From assembly GCA_025455865.1 (NCBI GenBank), contig JALOLS010000021.1, forward strand, positions 1-33,711: DNA of 33,711 bases, given 5' to 3'. Position numbers and translations under genes: made by a program. This DNA is from Thermoleophilia bacterium. GTDB lineage: Bacteria > Actinomycetota > Thermoleophilia > Miltoncostaeales > Miltoncostaeaceae. This document shows, piece after piece, positions 13,583-21,050 of the stretch (its first letter is position 1; each line of letters opens with the position of its first letter). The notes below the pieces were generated by a model. It ran no database searches. It worked only from the letters and a program-made list of their open reading frames with translations, and was not told the origin of the DNA.

Positions 13583-14596
13583 ATGGACGCGAGCGCACTC
13601 CCGACCCGGCGCCTCGGCCGCGACGGCCCGGAGATCACCACCGTCGGCTTCGGCGCCTGGGCGGTCGGGGGCGGGGACTGGGCCTACGGCTGGGGACCCC
13701 AGGACGACGACGACTCGGTCGCGGCCATCCACCGGGCGCTCGACGCCGGGGTCGACTGGATCGACACCGCCGCGGTCTACGGCCTGGGGCACTCCGAGGA
13801 GGTGGTGGCCCGGGCGATCGCCGGGATGGCCGAGCCGCCGCTGGTGTTCACCAAGTGCGGGATGGTCTGGCAGGACCAGGCCGACGGGGTGCCCCGGCCC
13901 AACCTGCGCCCGGCCGAGATCCGCCGCGAGGTCGAGGACTCGCTGCGGCGCCTGCGGGTCGAGCGGATCGACCTGTATCAGTTCCACTGGCCCGACCCGA
14001 ACACCGGCACGGCGGTCGAGGACTCCTGGGGGGTCATGGCCGACCTGGTGCGCGAGGGCAAGGTGCGCTGGGCCGGGGTGTCCAACTTCGGTGTGGACCT
14101 GCTGGAGCGCTGCGAGCCGATCCTGCACGTCGACTCCCTGCAGCCCCCGTTCAACCCGGTGCAGCGGGAGGCCGCCGACCTCTTCGGCTGGTGCCGGGAC
14201 CACGGGACCGGGGTCATCGTCTACTCGCCGATGATGAGCGGCCTGCTGACCGGCACGTTCACCCGGGAGCGGATGGCCGCCCTGCCGGCCGAGGACTGGC
14301 GCAACCGCTTCCCCGAGTTCACCGAGCCGCGCCTCTCGCGCAACCTCGCCCTGCAGGGGGCGCTCCGGCCGGTGGCCGCGCGCCACGGGACCACGGTGGG
14401 GGCGGTGGCGGTCGCCTGGACGCTCGCGTGGCCGGGGGTGACCGGGGCCATCGTGGGCGCCCGCACGCCGGCCCAGGCCGACGGCTGGCTGCCCGCGCTC
14501 GGGCTCGAGCTCGACGCCCAGGACCTCGACGCGGTGGCGGCCGCCATCCGGGCGACCGGGGCCGGCGAGGGGCCCGAGCGGCCCCCCGGCCGGTAG
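13583..14596 (+). CDS. Aldo/keto reductase
   Basis: 337 residues forming a TIM-barrel AKR. The catalytic tetrad is Asp61 (WIDTAAVYG), Tyr66, Lys91 (FTKCG) and His135 (QFHWPD). The NADPH-binding end is present (GAIVGARTPAQADGWLPAL). It reduces aldehydes or ketones with NAD(P)H, or in some members acts on sugars; the substrate is not evident. ATG 13583 is six bases from a TAGCCT box. The opposing reductase at 14606-15601 is convergent, with nine bases between the stops. Confidence 0.9.
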   Translation: MDASALPTRRLGRDGPEITTVGFGAWAVGGGDWAYGWGPQDDDDSVAAIHRALDAGVDWIDTAAVYGLGHSEEVVARAIAGMAEPPLVFTKCGMVWQDQADGVPRPNLRPAEIRREVEDSLRRLRVERIDLYQFHWPDPNTGTAVEDSWGVMADLVREGKVRWAGVSNFGVDLLERCEPILHVDSLQPPFNPVQREAADLFGWCRDHGTGVIVYSPMMSGLLTGTFTRERMAALPAEDWRNRFPEFTEPRLSRNLALQGALRPVAARHGTTVGAVAVAWTLAWPGVTGAIVGARTPAQADGWLPALGLELDAQDLDAVAAAIRATGAGEGPERPPGR

Positions 14597-14605
14597 CGCG
14601 ACCGG

Positions 14606-15601
14606 CTACCGCTCGCTGTCGAGCGCGGCCATCTGCCCGGCGTCGTAGCGGTCACCGGCCGCAGCGCCCGGGGGCACCGCGGCGTCGATCCGGGCCAGGG
14701 CCTCGGGCCCGAGATGCAGGCTGAGCGCGCCGAGCGCCTCGGCGAGCTGATCGCGCCGGCGCGCGCCGACCAGGGGCACCACATCGTCTCCGCGCGCGAG
14801 GGCCCACGCGATGGCCACCTGGGCGCCGGTCGCCCCGAGGCCGGCGGCGACCTCCCCCAGGGCGTCGGCCAGGGCGAGGTTCGCTCCCAGGTTCGCGGGC
14901 TGGAATCGCGGGAGCCCACTGCGGAAGTCGGGCGGCCCCGCTGCCCGTTCCGGGCTCCAGTGCCCGCTCAGGAGCCCCCGGGAGAGCACCCCGTAGGCGG
15001 TGACCCCGACCCCGAGCTCCCGGCAGGCCGGGAGGATCTCCGCCTCGACGGCCCGCGACACGAGCGAGTACTCGATCTGCAGGTCGGCCACCGGATGCAC
15101 CGTGCGGGCCCGGCGGAGCGTCTGCGCGCCGACCTCGGAGAGCCCGACGTGGCGCACGTACCCGGCCTGGACCATGTCGGCGATGGCCCCGACGGTCTCC
15201 TCGATCGGGACGGCCGGGTCGATCCGGGCCGGCCGGTAGATGTCGATGTGGTCGGTGCCGAGGCGGCGCAGGGAGAAGGCCAGGAAGTTCCGCACGGCGG
15301 CGGGCCGGGCGTCGACGCCCACCCAGCCGCCGCCCGGGTCCCGCATGGCCCCGAACTTCACGCTCAGCACCACCCGGTCCCGGTCGCGGCCCCGCAGGGC
15401 CCGGGCGATCAGCGCCTCGTTGTGCCCGGAGCCGTAGAAGTCGCCGGTGTCGAGCAGGGTCACGCCCGCATCCAGCGCCGCATGGATGACCGCGACCGAC
15501 TCCGCATCGTCGGCCGGGCCGTAGAGGTCCGACATGCCCATGCAGCCGAGCCCGATGGCCGAGACCTCGGGACCGTCGGCGCCCAGTCGTCGCATCAGCA
15601 T
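14606..15601 (-). CDS. Aldo/keto reductase, YxPAR subgroup
   Basis: 331 residues. Barrel motifs: LGADGPEVSAIGLGCMGMSDLYG, Asp51 and Tyr56 (LLDTGDFYGSGHNE), Lys82 (VKFG), and IDIYRPARIDP where classic AKRs have a catalytic His. The His position is replaced by a PAR motif, as in a common subgroup of actinobacterial and proteobacterial AKRs. The C-terminal NADPH loop is VPLVGARRRDQL. Substrate unknown. ATG 15601 is taken as the start because the protein then begins directly with the conserved MRRLG strand; an upstream TTG would add twelve residues. It lies 18 bases downstream of a strong hairpin. Confidence 0.88.
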   Translation of the reverse strand: MLMRRLGADGPEVSAIGLGCMGMSDLYGPADDAESVAVIHAALDAGVTLLDTGDFYGSGHNEALIARALRGRDRDRVVLSVKFGAMRDPGGGWVGVDARPAAVRNFLAFSLRRLGTDHIDIYRPARIDPAVPIEETVGAIADMVQAGYVRHVGLSEVGAQTLRRARTVHPVADLQIEYSLVSRAVEAEILPACRELGVGVTAYGVLSRGLLSGHWSPERAAGPPDFRSGLPRFQPANLGANLALADALGEVAAGLGATGAQVAIAWALARGDDVVPLVGARRRDQLAEALGALSLHLGPEALARIDAAVPPGAAAGDRYDAGQMAALDSER

Positions 15602-15619
15602 GTGCCCGACGGTCCCACG

Positions 15620-15648
15620 TCCCGGCCCGGTGGTCAACCGGGCCGGGA
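15620..15648 (-). terminator. 12-bp perfect hairpin between secreted protein and AKR genes
   Basis: The stem TCCCGGCCCGGT / ACCGGGCCGGGA (15620-15631 and 15637-15648) encloses the loop GGTCA. It follows the stop of the minus-strand gene ending at 15662 and precedes the AKR start by 18 bases. It could terminate the upstream unit. The minus strand also reads TTGACC across the loop (15632-15637), a possible -35 for the AKR gene. Confidence 0.55.
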
Positions 15649-15661
15649 GGGTGTCTCAGCC

Positions 15662-16366
15662 TCAGCCGCCGATGACGACGCTCCCGCCGCTCCCGCCCCG
15701 GCGGCCGCCCGGGGTGAACACCACCGTCCGCTGCACCGTGGCCTGCCCCCACAGGGAGAAGGACTCAGACGTGAACCGCACGGTGACGGCGCGCCGGCCG
15801 GGGCCGTCGACCGCGCGCACGCGGAAGCGGCCGCGGGAGTCGACCCGGACCGGTCCGCCGAGCTGGGTGATCGTCCGCGGGCCGACCGGAACGGTGATCG
15901 TGACCGTGGCCCGCGGGCCGAGGAGGCCCTCCCGCGTGCCGGGCGAGCTCACGCGTCCCCGGATCTCCACCACCCCCTTCGGCAGGGCCCGCACCTGGGT
16001 GACCTGCACCCGCGGCACCCCCTGGCCCGGGATGACGCCGTTGGAGGTGGCCGATGCGCTCTGGCCGGCGGCGTCGGTGGCGGTGACCACGCAGGTGAGC
16101 GGGACCCCGTAGCGGTAGTAGGGGTCGGTGACCGCGAGCGTGGGGCCGGAGGCCCGCTCGGTGCCCTGGAACACCCACGAGTAGCGGAAGGCGACCGGGC
16201 TCCCGCTCCAGGTGCCCTGGGCGCAGCGGACGGTCTCGCCGAAGCGGATGGTCGTGGGGATCGACGGGGCCTGGGTGGCCGCCGGGGCGGCCAGGGCGGC
16301 GGCGGGCACGGCCGCGAGCACGGTCAGGGCGAGGGCGCCGCGGCGTCGGACCGGGTGGTGGGGCAT
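15662..16366 (-). CDS. Secreted Ig-like beta-sandwich protein
   Basis: 234 residues. The signal peptide reads MPHHPVRRRGALALTVLAAV, with cleavage probably after ALA near residue 27. The next part (IRFGETVRCAQGTWSGSPVAFRYSWVFQGTE, LTCVVTATDAAGQSASATS) has one Cys pair and resembles the Ig-like modules that bind or decorate the surface of Thermoleophilia-type cells. A second beta domain follows (VEIRGRVSSPGTREGLLGPRATVTITVPVG), and the chain ends in a Gly-rich tail. Function unknown. ATG 16366 has GAGGGAG about seven bases upstream, which fixes the start. Confidence 0.7.
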   Translation of the reverse strand: MPHHPVRRRGALALTVLAAVPAAALAAPAATQAPSIPTTIRFGETVRCAQGTWSGSPVAFRYSWVFQGTERASGPTLAVTDPYYRYGVPLTCVVTATDAAGQSASATSNGVIPGQGVPRVQVTQVRALPKGVVEIRGRVSSPGTREGLLGPRATVTITVPVGPRTITQLGGPVRVDSRGRFRVRAVDGPGRRAVTVRFTSESFSLWGQATVQRTVVFTPGGRRGGSGGSVVIGG

Positions 16367-16442
16367 GGGCACTCCCTCATGCGGTGGGCGGTGCCGGAAG
16401 GCTGCCGGCCGGCCGTCCCACCGGCGTCCCACGGGCCGCCGC

Positions 16443-17003
16443 TCACCCGGCGGGCGGGGCCACCCGGTAGGCGAGCTCGGCGAAGGGCCCCCGTCGTCCG
16501 GCCGAGACCAGCTCCAGGCGTCCGGCGTCGAGCCGCCGGGGCAGGAGCGGCGCGCCGCCCCCCAGGGTGACCGGGGCCACGCTCAGGCGCACCTCGTCCA
16601 GCAGCCCGCGGTCGGCGAGCTGCCCGGCCAGGTCGCCCCCGCCGACGACCCAGATGTCCCGGCCGGCCGCCGCCGCGCGCATCTCGGCGTGCACCGCGCC
16701 GACGTCGCCGCTGGCGAAGCGGAGCGCCGCGCCCGCCACCGGGGCCAGGCGCCGGTGGGTCATCACCCAGCACGGCACGTCGCCGTGGGCCTCGCGCCAG
16801 CCCTCCGGCCCCTCCATGTGGGCGGTCACCCACTCGTAGGTGGTCGCGCCCATCACCATCGCCCCCACCCCGGCGAGGAACGCGCGGAACGCCTCCCCGG
16901 CGTCGTCGCCGCCCTCGACCGCGAAGAGCCAGTCGAGGGAGTTCGCGGCGTCGGCGATGAAGCCGTCGATGCTGGTGGCGGTGAGGTAGACGGTGCGGGA
17001 CAC
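16443..17003 (-). CDS. RibD C-terminal / dihydrofolate-reductase-like protein
   Basis: 186 residues. The N-terminus VYLTATSIDGFIADAANSLDWLF, the AMVMGATTYEWV helix and DIWVVGGGDLAGQLADRGLLDEVRLSVAPVTLGGG are the standard pattern of the DHFR-fold RibD_C family, which uses NADPH. The exact substrate is unknown: family members range from riboflavin biosynthesis reductase to uncharacterised proteins. The GTG start 17003 has GGGAGGAG upstream. It begins 21 bases after the stop of the tiny membrane ORF at 17025, so it could be the distal gene of the SHOCT/mini-ORF unit. Confidence 0.85.
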   Translation of the reverse strand: MSRTVYLTATSIDGFIADAANSLDWLFAVEGGDDAGEAFRAFLAGVGAMVMGATTYEWVTAHMEGPEGWREAHGDVPCWVMTHRRLAPVAGAALRFASGDVGAVHAEMRAAAAGRDIWVVGGGDLAGQLADRGLLDEVRLSVAPVTLGGGAPLLPRRLDAGRLELVSAGRRGPFAELAYRVAPPAG

Positions 17004-17024
17004 GGCGTGGGCTCCTCCCGGTCC

Positions 17025-17123
17025 TCAGGTCAGGGCGTTGAAGACCTCGACCCCGAGCAGCATGCCGGCGACGATGGCCGCGAGCTGGACGAGGATCACG
17101 ATCACCCGTCCGCGGGCGCTCAC
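17025..17123 (-). CDS. Tiny membrane protein (32 residues) at the end of the mini-ORF array
   Basis: GTG 17121-17123 opens a 32-residue peptide with one membrane helix (RVIVILVQLAAIVAGMLLG), ending VEVFNALT and TGA. Its GTG overlaps the TGA of the last repeat mini-ORF (GTGA), and GGGAG sits seven bases upstream. Function unknown. The clear hydrophobic segment and the coupled start argue that it is translated. Its first bases, GTGAGCG, are the same as those that begin each repeat unit. Confidence 0.55.
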   Translation of the reverse strand: MSARGRVIVILVQLAAIVAGMLLGVEVFNALT

Positions 17124-17188
17124 GCGCCCGCTCCCATCCAAGGGCCCTCGGCGCCCTCCCAGACGACTCGGGCGCCGGGCACGCTCAC
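17120..17188 (-). CDS. Mini-ORF 4 of the repeat array (22 residues)
   Basis: Variant A again. Its TGA (17120-17122) overlaps the GTG of the 32-residue membrane ORF, so it is the last link of the chain. Confidence 0.35.
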   Translation of the reverse strand: MSVPGARVVWEGAEGPWMGAGA

Positions 17189-17253
17189 GCGCCCGCTCCC
17201 GCCCAGGCGCCCTCGGCGCCCTCCCAGACGACTCGGGCGCCGGGCACGCTCAC
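17185..17253 (-). CDS. Mini-ORF 3 of the repeat array (22 residues)
   Basis: Same geometry as mini-ORF 2. Variant B, with the C-terminus EGAEGAWAGAGA: Pro and Met of variant A are replaced by Ala through two base changes each. Confidence 0.35.
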   Translation of the reverse strand: MSVPGARVVWEGAEGAWAGAGA

Positions 17254-17318
17254 GCGCCCGCTCCCATCCAAGGGCCCTCGGCGCCCTCCCAGACGACTCG
17301 GGCGCCGGGCACGCTCAC
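17250..17318 (-). CDS. Mini-ORF 2 of the repeat array (22 residues)
   Basis: Start GTG overlaps the stop of mini-ORF 1 (GTGA); GGGAG lies seven bases upstream. Variant A, with the C-terminus EGAEGPWMGAGA. Translation is predicted from the start/stop geometry only. Confidence 0.35.
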   Translation of the reverse strand: MSVPGARVVWEGAEGPWMGAGA

Positions 17319-17374
17319 GCGCCCGCTCCCGCCCAGGCGCCCTCCCAGACGACTCGGGCGCCGGGCACGCTCAC
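17315..17374 (-). CDS. Mini-ORF 1 of the repeat array (19 residues)
   Basis: GTG 17372-17374 overlaps the TGA of the SHOCT gene. GAGGAGG lies about ten bases upstream, within the SHOCT 3' end. The peptide reads MSVPGARVVWEGAWAGAGA. It lacks three residues (nine bases) found in the other copies, which keeps the frame and the GTGA coupling. No similarity recognised. Confidence 0.4.
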   Translation of the reverse strand: MSVPGARVVWEGAWAGAGA

Positions 17375-18099
17375 GGGACGAGGCCCTCCTCGCGCATGAG
17401 CGCGTCCTTGAGCCGCTCGTACTCCTCGGCATCGACCGCGCCGCCCCGGCGCAGCGCGTCCAGGCGCTCGATCCGCCCCAGCAGGTCCCGGGAGGCGGTC
17501 CGTGGCGGGCCGGGCGCGGGCGCCGGGCGCCCGCGGTGCCGACGCCGGTGGGGACGGACCCCGAGGGGGCGGGCGATGCGGGGGGAGATCGCGCCCAGGT
17601 GGTCGCGCACCCCGACCCGGGCCGGCGCGCCCTCGGCCCGTGGTGGCCCGCCCCACATGAGCCCCCAGGCCACGCCGGGCTTCAGCAGGGCGAGCATGGG
17701 AAGCCCGCCCATCGCCCAGAAGAGCACCCCGCACACCAGCCACCCCCAGACGATGCCGTCGCCGCCCGGCGGCCGGAGGCCGTACTCCAGGAAGTTCCAC
17801 CCCAGGGACAGGAAGAGCGCGGGCCAGGCCAGGAGCACCAGGCGCGGCCCGCCGTCGCTGAAGCACGACCCGCCGTACAGGGCCAGGAACCCGAGCCCGG
17901 CGAAGATCGAGAGCGGGGTGAGCCACGCGATGCCGTCCGGGCACTCGTTGGCGATGACGTACGGACCGCCCGACGCGCAGCTTCCGCCGATGTCCATGAC
18001 CGCGCGCATGGACAGGAACAGGATCACCAGGCAGGCGACGAGGCCGGCCAGGCCGACGAACTGGAGCACCACGCGGCGCACGACCTGCGCGGTGGTCAT
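17371..18099 (-). CDS. Membrane protein with C-terminal SHOCT domain
   Basis: 242 residues. Four membrane segments are visible: LQFVGLAGLVACLVILFLSM, LSIFAGLGFLALYGG, LLAWPALFLSLGWNFLEYG and WGWLVCGVLFWAMGGLPMLALL. A basic, Pro-rich linker (about 165-205) leads to a short C-terminal SHOCT module (LLGRIERLDALRRGGAVDAEEYERLKDALM), a small helical domain that often sits at protein ends and may mediate oligomerisation. An extracytoplasmic Cys pair (GGSCASGG, NECPDG) may be disulfide-bonded. ATG 18099 follows the LuxR stop (18129) by 29 bases. The gene ends with GAGGAGG and a GTGA overlap that launches the mini-ORF array. Confidence 0.75.
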   Translation of the reverse strand: MTTAQVVRRVVLQFVGLAGLVACLVILFLSMRAVMDIGGSCASGGPYVIANECPDGIAWLTPLSIFAGLGFLALYGGSCFSDGGPRLVLLAWPALFLSLGWNFLEYGLRPPGGDGIVWGWLVCGVLFWAMGGLPMLALLKPGVAWGLMWGGPPRAEGAPARVGVRDHLGAISPRIARPLGVRPHRRRHRGRPAPAPGPPRTASRDLLGRIERLDALRRGGAVDAEEYERLKDALMREEGLVP

Positions 18100-18128
18100 C
18101 TCACCGGCGTATCCCACTGCGCGCGAGC

Positions 18129-21050
18129 CTACCCGCCGACGAGCATGCCCCGCTCGGCGGCCAGCCGCGCCGCCTCGGCCCGGGAGTGGACGCCGAGCTT
18201 GCGGAACAGGTTGGCCACGTGCCGGGCCGCGGTCGCCTCGGAGATGACCAGGCGCTCGCCCACCTCGCGGTTGGTCATCCCGTCGGCCACCAGGCGCAGG
18301 ACCTCGACCTCCCGCCCCGTGAGCCCCTCCCGGCCCGCCGCGTCGGCGCGGGCCGCCGCCCGCCGGCCCAGGCCCCGGAGCGCGGCCGCCGCCCGGCGCT
18401 CCCAGCCCGTTGCGCCCATCGCGGCGGCCCGGTCGAGCGCGAGCTGGGCCAGGCCGGCGGCCTCCTCGGGGTCGGCGCCGCACGCGGCCATGCCCTCGGC
18501 GCCGAGGGCGCCGATCCGCACCACGTCGTGGGCCCAGCCGTGGGCGTCGAGGTCGGCGACGGCGCCGGCCAGGGCGCCCGGCCGCGGGGCCCGGCCGCGG
18601 GCGAGGTCGGCGAAGGCGCGGGCGGCGGCGGCGATGGCCGGCGGCGTGCGGTCACCCAGCCCGGTGAGCCGCTCGAGCTCCTCGCCGCCGAGGTCGTGGG
18701 CGAGCGCGGCGCGCTCGAGCGCGGCGAGCACCACGTCGGGCAGGCTGCAGACCGGGCCCGGCTCGGCCAGCGCGTCGGCGACCGCCGGGGCCAGCGCCTC
18801 CCGCGCCTCGGCGTGCCGGCCGAGCAGCGTGAGGCCCCGGGCGAGCCCGGCGCGCGCCGGCCACACGAGCTGGCTGTCGCCGATCCGGTCCGCCCCGGCC
18901 ACCGCCCGCCGGGCCACCGCGACGGCCGCCTCGGCGTCCCCGCGGACCAGGGCCACGACGGTGCGCCCGACGTCGGCGTCGACGCCCTCATAGGCGTACT
19001 CCGCCCCGCACGCCCCCGCCCGGAGCGCGTCCACGCTCGCCAGGTCGCGCTCGGCCGCCCCGAGGTCCCCGGCGCCCGCGTGCAGCCCGGCCGAGAGGTT
19101 GAGCAGCCAGATCTCGTGGGTGCGAAGGCCGCGCTCGCGGGCCAGCGCGACCCCCCGGGCGGTCAGGGCGAGCGCCTCGGCCGGGTCGTCCTGGAGCGAT
19201 GAGGCCAGGTTCTGCAGGGCCCGGATCATGGCCGCCGCGTCGCCGAGGGCCTCGGCCACCTCGAGGCTCTCGCGCAGGTCGTCGCGGCCGGCCGGCATCT
19301 GGTCGGCGCGCACCGCGCAGCCTCCCCGGGTGGCCAGCAGGTGCACCCGCTCGCGCTGCTCGCCCGGGCTCGGCGGGTCGCCCGCGAGGGCCAGGCCGGC
19401 GTCGGCGGTGGCCACCGCGGCCTCCATGCGCCCGGCCATCATCAGCGCCCGCGCGAGGCGCGCGAGCGCCCCCATGCGGGCCACCACCGGCGCGTCCGGG
19501 CCGAGCTCGGCCACCGCGACCTCGAGGTCCTGGATCCCGGCCCGTCGCTCGCCCGCGTCGCCGCGGGCCTGGCCCAGGTCGACCAGCGCGAGCGCCGCGC
19601 CCACCCGGTCGCCGGCGGCCAGCATGATGCCGCGCGCCTCGGCGAGGGCCGCCCGCGCGGCGGCGTGCTCACCGAGGGTCCAGAGCGCCCGGCCGAGGTC
19701 GCGCAGCACCGCGGCGCGGGCCGGCATGCCGTCATCCGGGTCCCAGAGCCCGCGGGCGCGCTCCAGATGGTCCCGGGCCTCGGCGGCCCCGCCGATCGCC
19801 AGCGAGCGGGCGGCCGCCTCCCGGGAGGCGGCGAAGCCCGCCGCGCGGTCCCCGCCGGCGACCGCGTGGGCGGCCAGGACGTCGGGCGGGGCCCCGAGCC
19901 GCTCGCCCGCGCGCAGCGCGGCCAGGTGCAGCCGGCGGCGCTCGGCGGCGAGCATGCCGGCCAGGACCGCCTCGCGGGTGATCGCGTGCCGGAAGGCGAG
20001 CGCCTCGCCGTCCTCGCGCACCAGCCCGGCGCCGAGCAGGGCCCCGGCGGCGGCGATGGCCCCGCCCTCGTCCATGCCGGCGGTGGCGGCGGCCAGATCC
20101 AGGTCGAAGCGCTCGCCGGCCACCGCGGCGGCCTCGAGCAGCGCCCGCTCGCCGGGGGCCAGGCGCTCCACCCGGGCGGCGACCACGTCCTGCACGGTGG
20201 CCGGGAGGGGGAGCACGGCGCGGTCGGCCCACCGGCCGGTCCGCAGGTCGACGCAGCCGCAGGCGATCGACTCCCGCACCATCTCCTCGACCACGAAGGG
20301 ATTGCCGCCGGACCGGCGGGCGATCTGGCCGAGCGCGGCCTCCGGCGGCGCGGCCCCGGTCAGGCCCGTGACCATCTGGGCGACCTCCCCCTCGTCGAGC
20401 GGCGTGAGGGTGACCAGATGGGCCAGGCGCTCCCGGCTGAGCTCGCGCAGGAGGTCACGGAGCGAGGGCGGCCGCTCCTCCTCGCGGAGCGTGCCCACCA
20501 CCAGCACCGGATCCCCGCGCAGCGCCCGCGCCAGGGCGTGGACCAGGGCGTGGCTGGTGGCGTCGGCCCAGTGGAGGTCCTCGAGCACCAGCACCGCGCC
20601 GCGGCCCGCGGCAAGGGCGCGCAGATGCCGGGTGCACGCCTCGAAGAGCACCGCGCGGTCGGCCGCCCCGCCCCCCGGGCCGCCCCCGAGCTCGGGGAGG
20701 ACCAGCGCCGGCAGGGCGGCGGCGAGGCGGTCGTCGGTCACCGGGCCGGGCTCGCCGGCCCGGTCGGCCGTGCGCAGGGCGTCCTGCAGCACACCCAGGG
20801 TGAGCCCGGCGTCCAGGGCGCTCGTGCGGCCCACCCGCACGGCCCGGCCGTCGGCCCGGGCCCGGGCGGCGGCCTCGGCGGCCAGGCGGCTCTTGCCCAT
20901 GCCGGCCTCGCCGGTGAGGAGCAGCACGCCCGGCGCGGCCGGCTCCGCGCGGCCGGGGCGGCGGCCGGCCAGCGCCGCGTCGAGGGCGGACAGCGCCTCG
21001 CCGCGCCCGACCAGGGTGGGGGCCTCCGGGCTCACCCGACCGATTCTCAC
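18129..21050 (-). CDS. Large LuxR-family regulator with N-terminal AAA/NTPase domain (LAL/MalT-like)
   Basis: 973 residues. Walker A GEAGMGKS is at residues 47-54, and Walker B is in the segment AVLVLEDLHWADATSHAL (LVLEDLHWAD). A long helical region of TPR-like repeats follows (residues about 350-890). The C-terminal helix-turn-helix is LTGREVEVLRLVADGMTNREVGERLVISEATAARHVANLFRKLGV. These proteins use ATP and a bound signal to activate transcription; the signal is unknown. The start is set at GTG 21050 because it overlaps the TGA of the upstream membrane gene (GTGA, 21047-21050); a GTG at 21035 is the alternative. Operon context suggests it reads a signal related to the membrane proteins on either side. 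Confidence 0.88.
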   Translation of the reverse strand: MRIGRVSPEAPTLVGRGEALSALDAALAGRRPGRAEPAAPGVLLLTGEAGMGKSRLAAEAAARARADGRAVRVGRTSALDAGLTLGVLQDALRTADRAGEPGPVTDDRLAAALPALVLPELGGGPGGGAADRAVLFEACTRHLRALAAGRGAVLVLEDLHWADATSHALVHALARALRGDPVLVVGTLREEERPPSLRDLLRELSRERLAHLVTLTPLDEGEVAQMVTGLTGAAPPEAALGQIARRSGGNPFVVEEMVRESIACGCVDLRTGRWADRAVLPLPATVQDVVAARVERLAPGERALLEAAAVAGERFDLDLAAATAGMDEGGAIAAAGALLGAGLVREDGEALAFRHAITREAVLAGMLAAERRRLHLAALRAGERLGAPPDVLAAHAVAGGDRAAGFAASREAAARSLAIGGAAEARDHLERARGLWDPDDGMPARAAVLRDLGRALWTLGEHAAARAALAEARGIMLAAGDRVGAALALVDLGQARGDAGERRAGIQDLEVAVAELGPDAPVVARMGALARLARALMMAGRMEAAVATADAGLALAGDPPSPGEQRERVHLLATRGGCAVRADQMPAGRDDLRESLEVAEALGDAAAMIRALQNLASSLQDDPAEALALTARGVALARERGLRTHEIWLLNLSAGLHAGAGDLGAAERDLASVDALRAGACGAEYAYEGVDADVGRTVVALVRGDAEAAVAVARRAVAGADRIGDSQLVWPARAGLARGLTLLGRHAEAREALAPAVADALAEPGPVCSLPDVVLAALERAALAHDLGGEELERLTGLGDRTPPAIAAAARAFADLARGRAPRPGALAGAVADLDAHGWAHDVVRIGALGAEGMAACGADPEEAAGLAQLALDRAAAMGATGWERRAAAALRGLGRRAAARADAAGREGLTGREVEVLRLVADGMTNREVGERLVISEATAARHVANLFRKLGVHSRAEAARLAAERGMLVGG

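Larger units (their letters stand above)
17120..17374 (-). repeat. Tandem 65-bp repeat array (four copies) with hairpins and overlapping mini-ORFs
   Basis: Units begin at 17121, 17186, 17251 and 17316 (plus coordinates), with periods 65, 65, 65 and a last unit of 56. Two alternating variants differ at four bases (order A-B-A-B'), so a 130-bp dimer appears duplicated. B' lacks nine bases. Each unit carries a perfect hairpin GGCGCCC-13 nt-GGGCGCC (17150-17176, 17215-17241, 17280-17306, 17336-17362). On the minus strand each unit is an ORF from GTGAGC to a TGA that overlaps the next GTG. The array separates the SHOCT gene from the 32-residue membrane ORF. GTGAGCG at both ends is a possible 7-bp duplication seed. 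Confidence 0.9.

Noticed and set aside
13515-13641. Longer N-terminus for the sigma factor
   Set aside because: The extension crosses the AKR promoter and palindrome; GTG 13515 gives a normal FliA/WhiG length.
12757-16570. Long plus-strand frames opposite the sigma factor, AKR and secreted protein genes
   Set aside because: Shadow frames; the minus-strand genes (and the plus-strand AKR) have clear family motifs and starts.
17120-17374. CRISPR array
   Set aside because: Units are contiguous tandem repeats with no unique spacers, and there are no cas genes.
16993-18993. 666-codon open frame on the plus strand across the repeat array and the LuxR gene
   Set aside because: Antisense to the SHOCT and LuxR genes; composition is Arg/Ala/Ser-rich shadow coding typical of very GC-rich DNA, with no domain.
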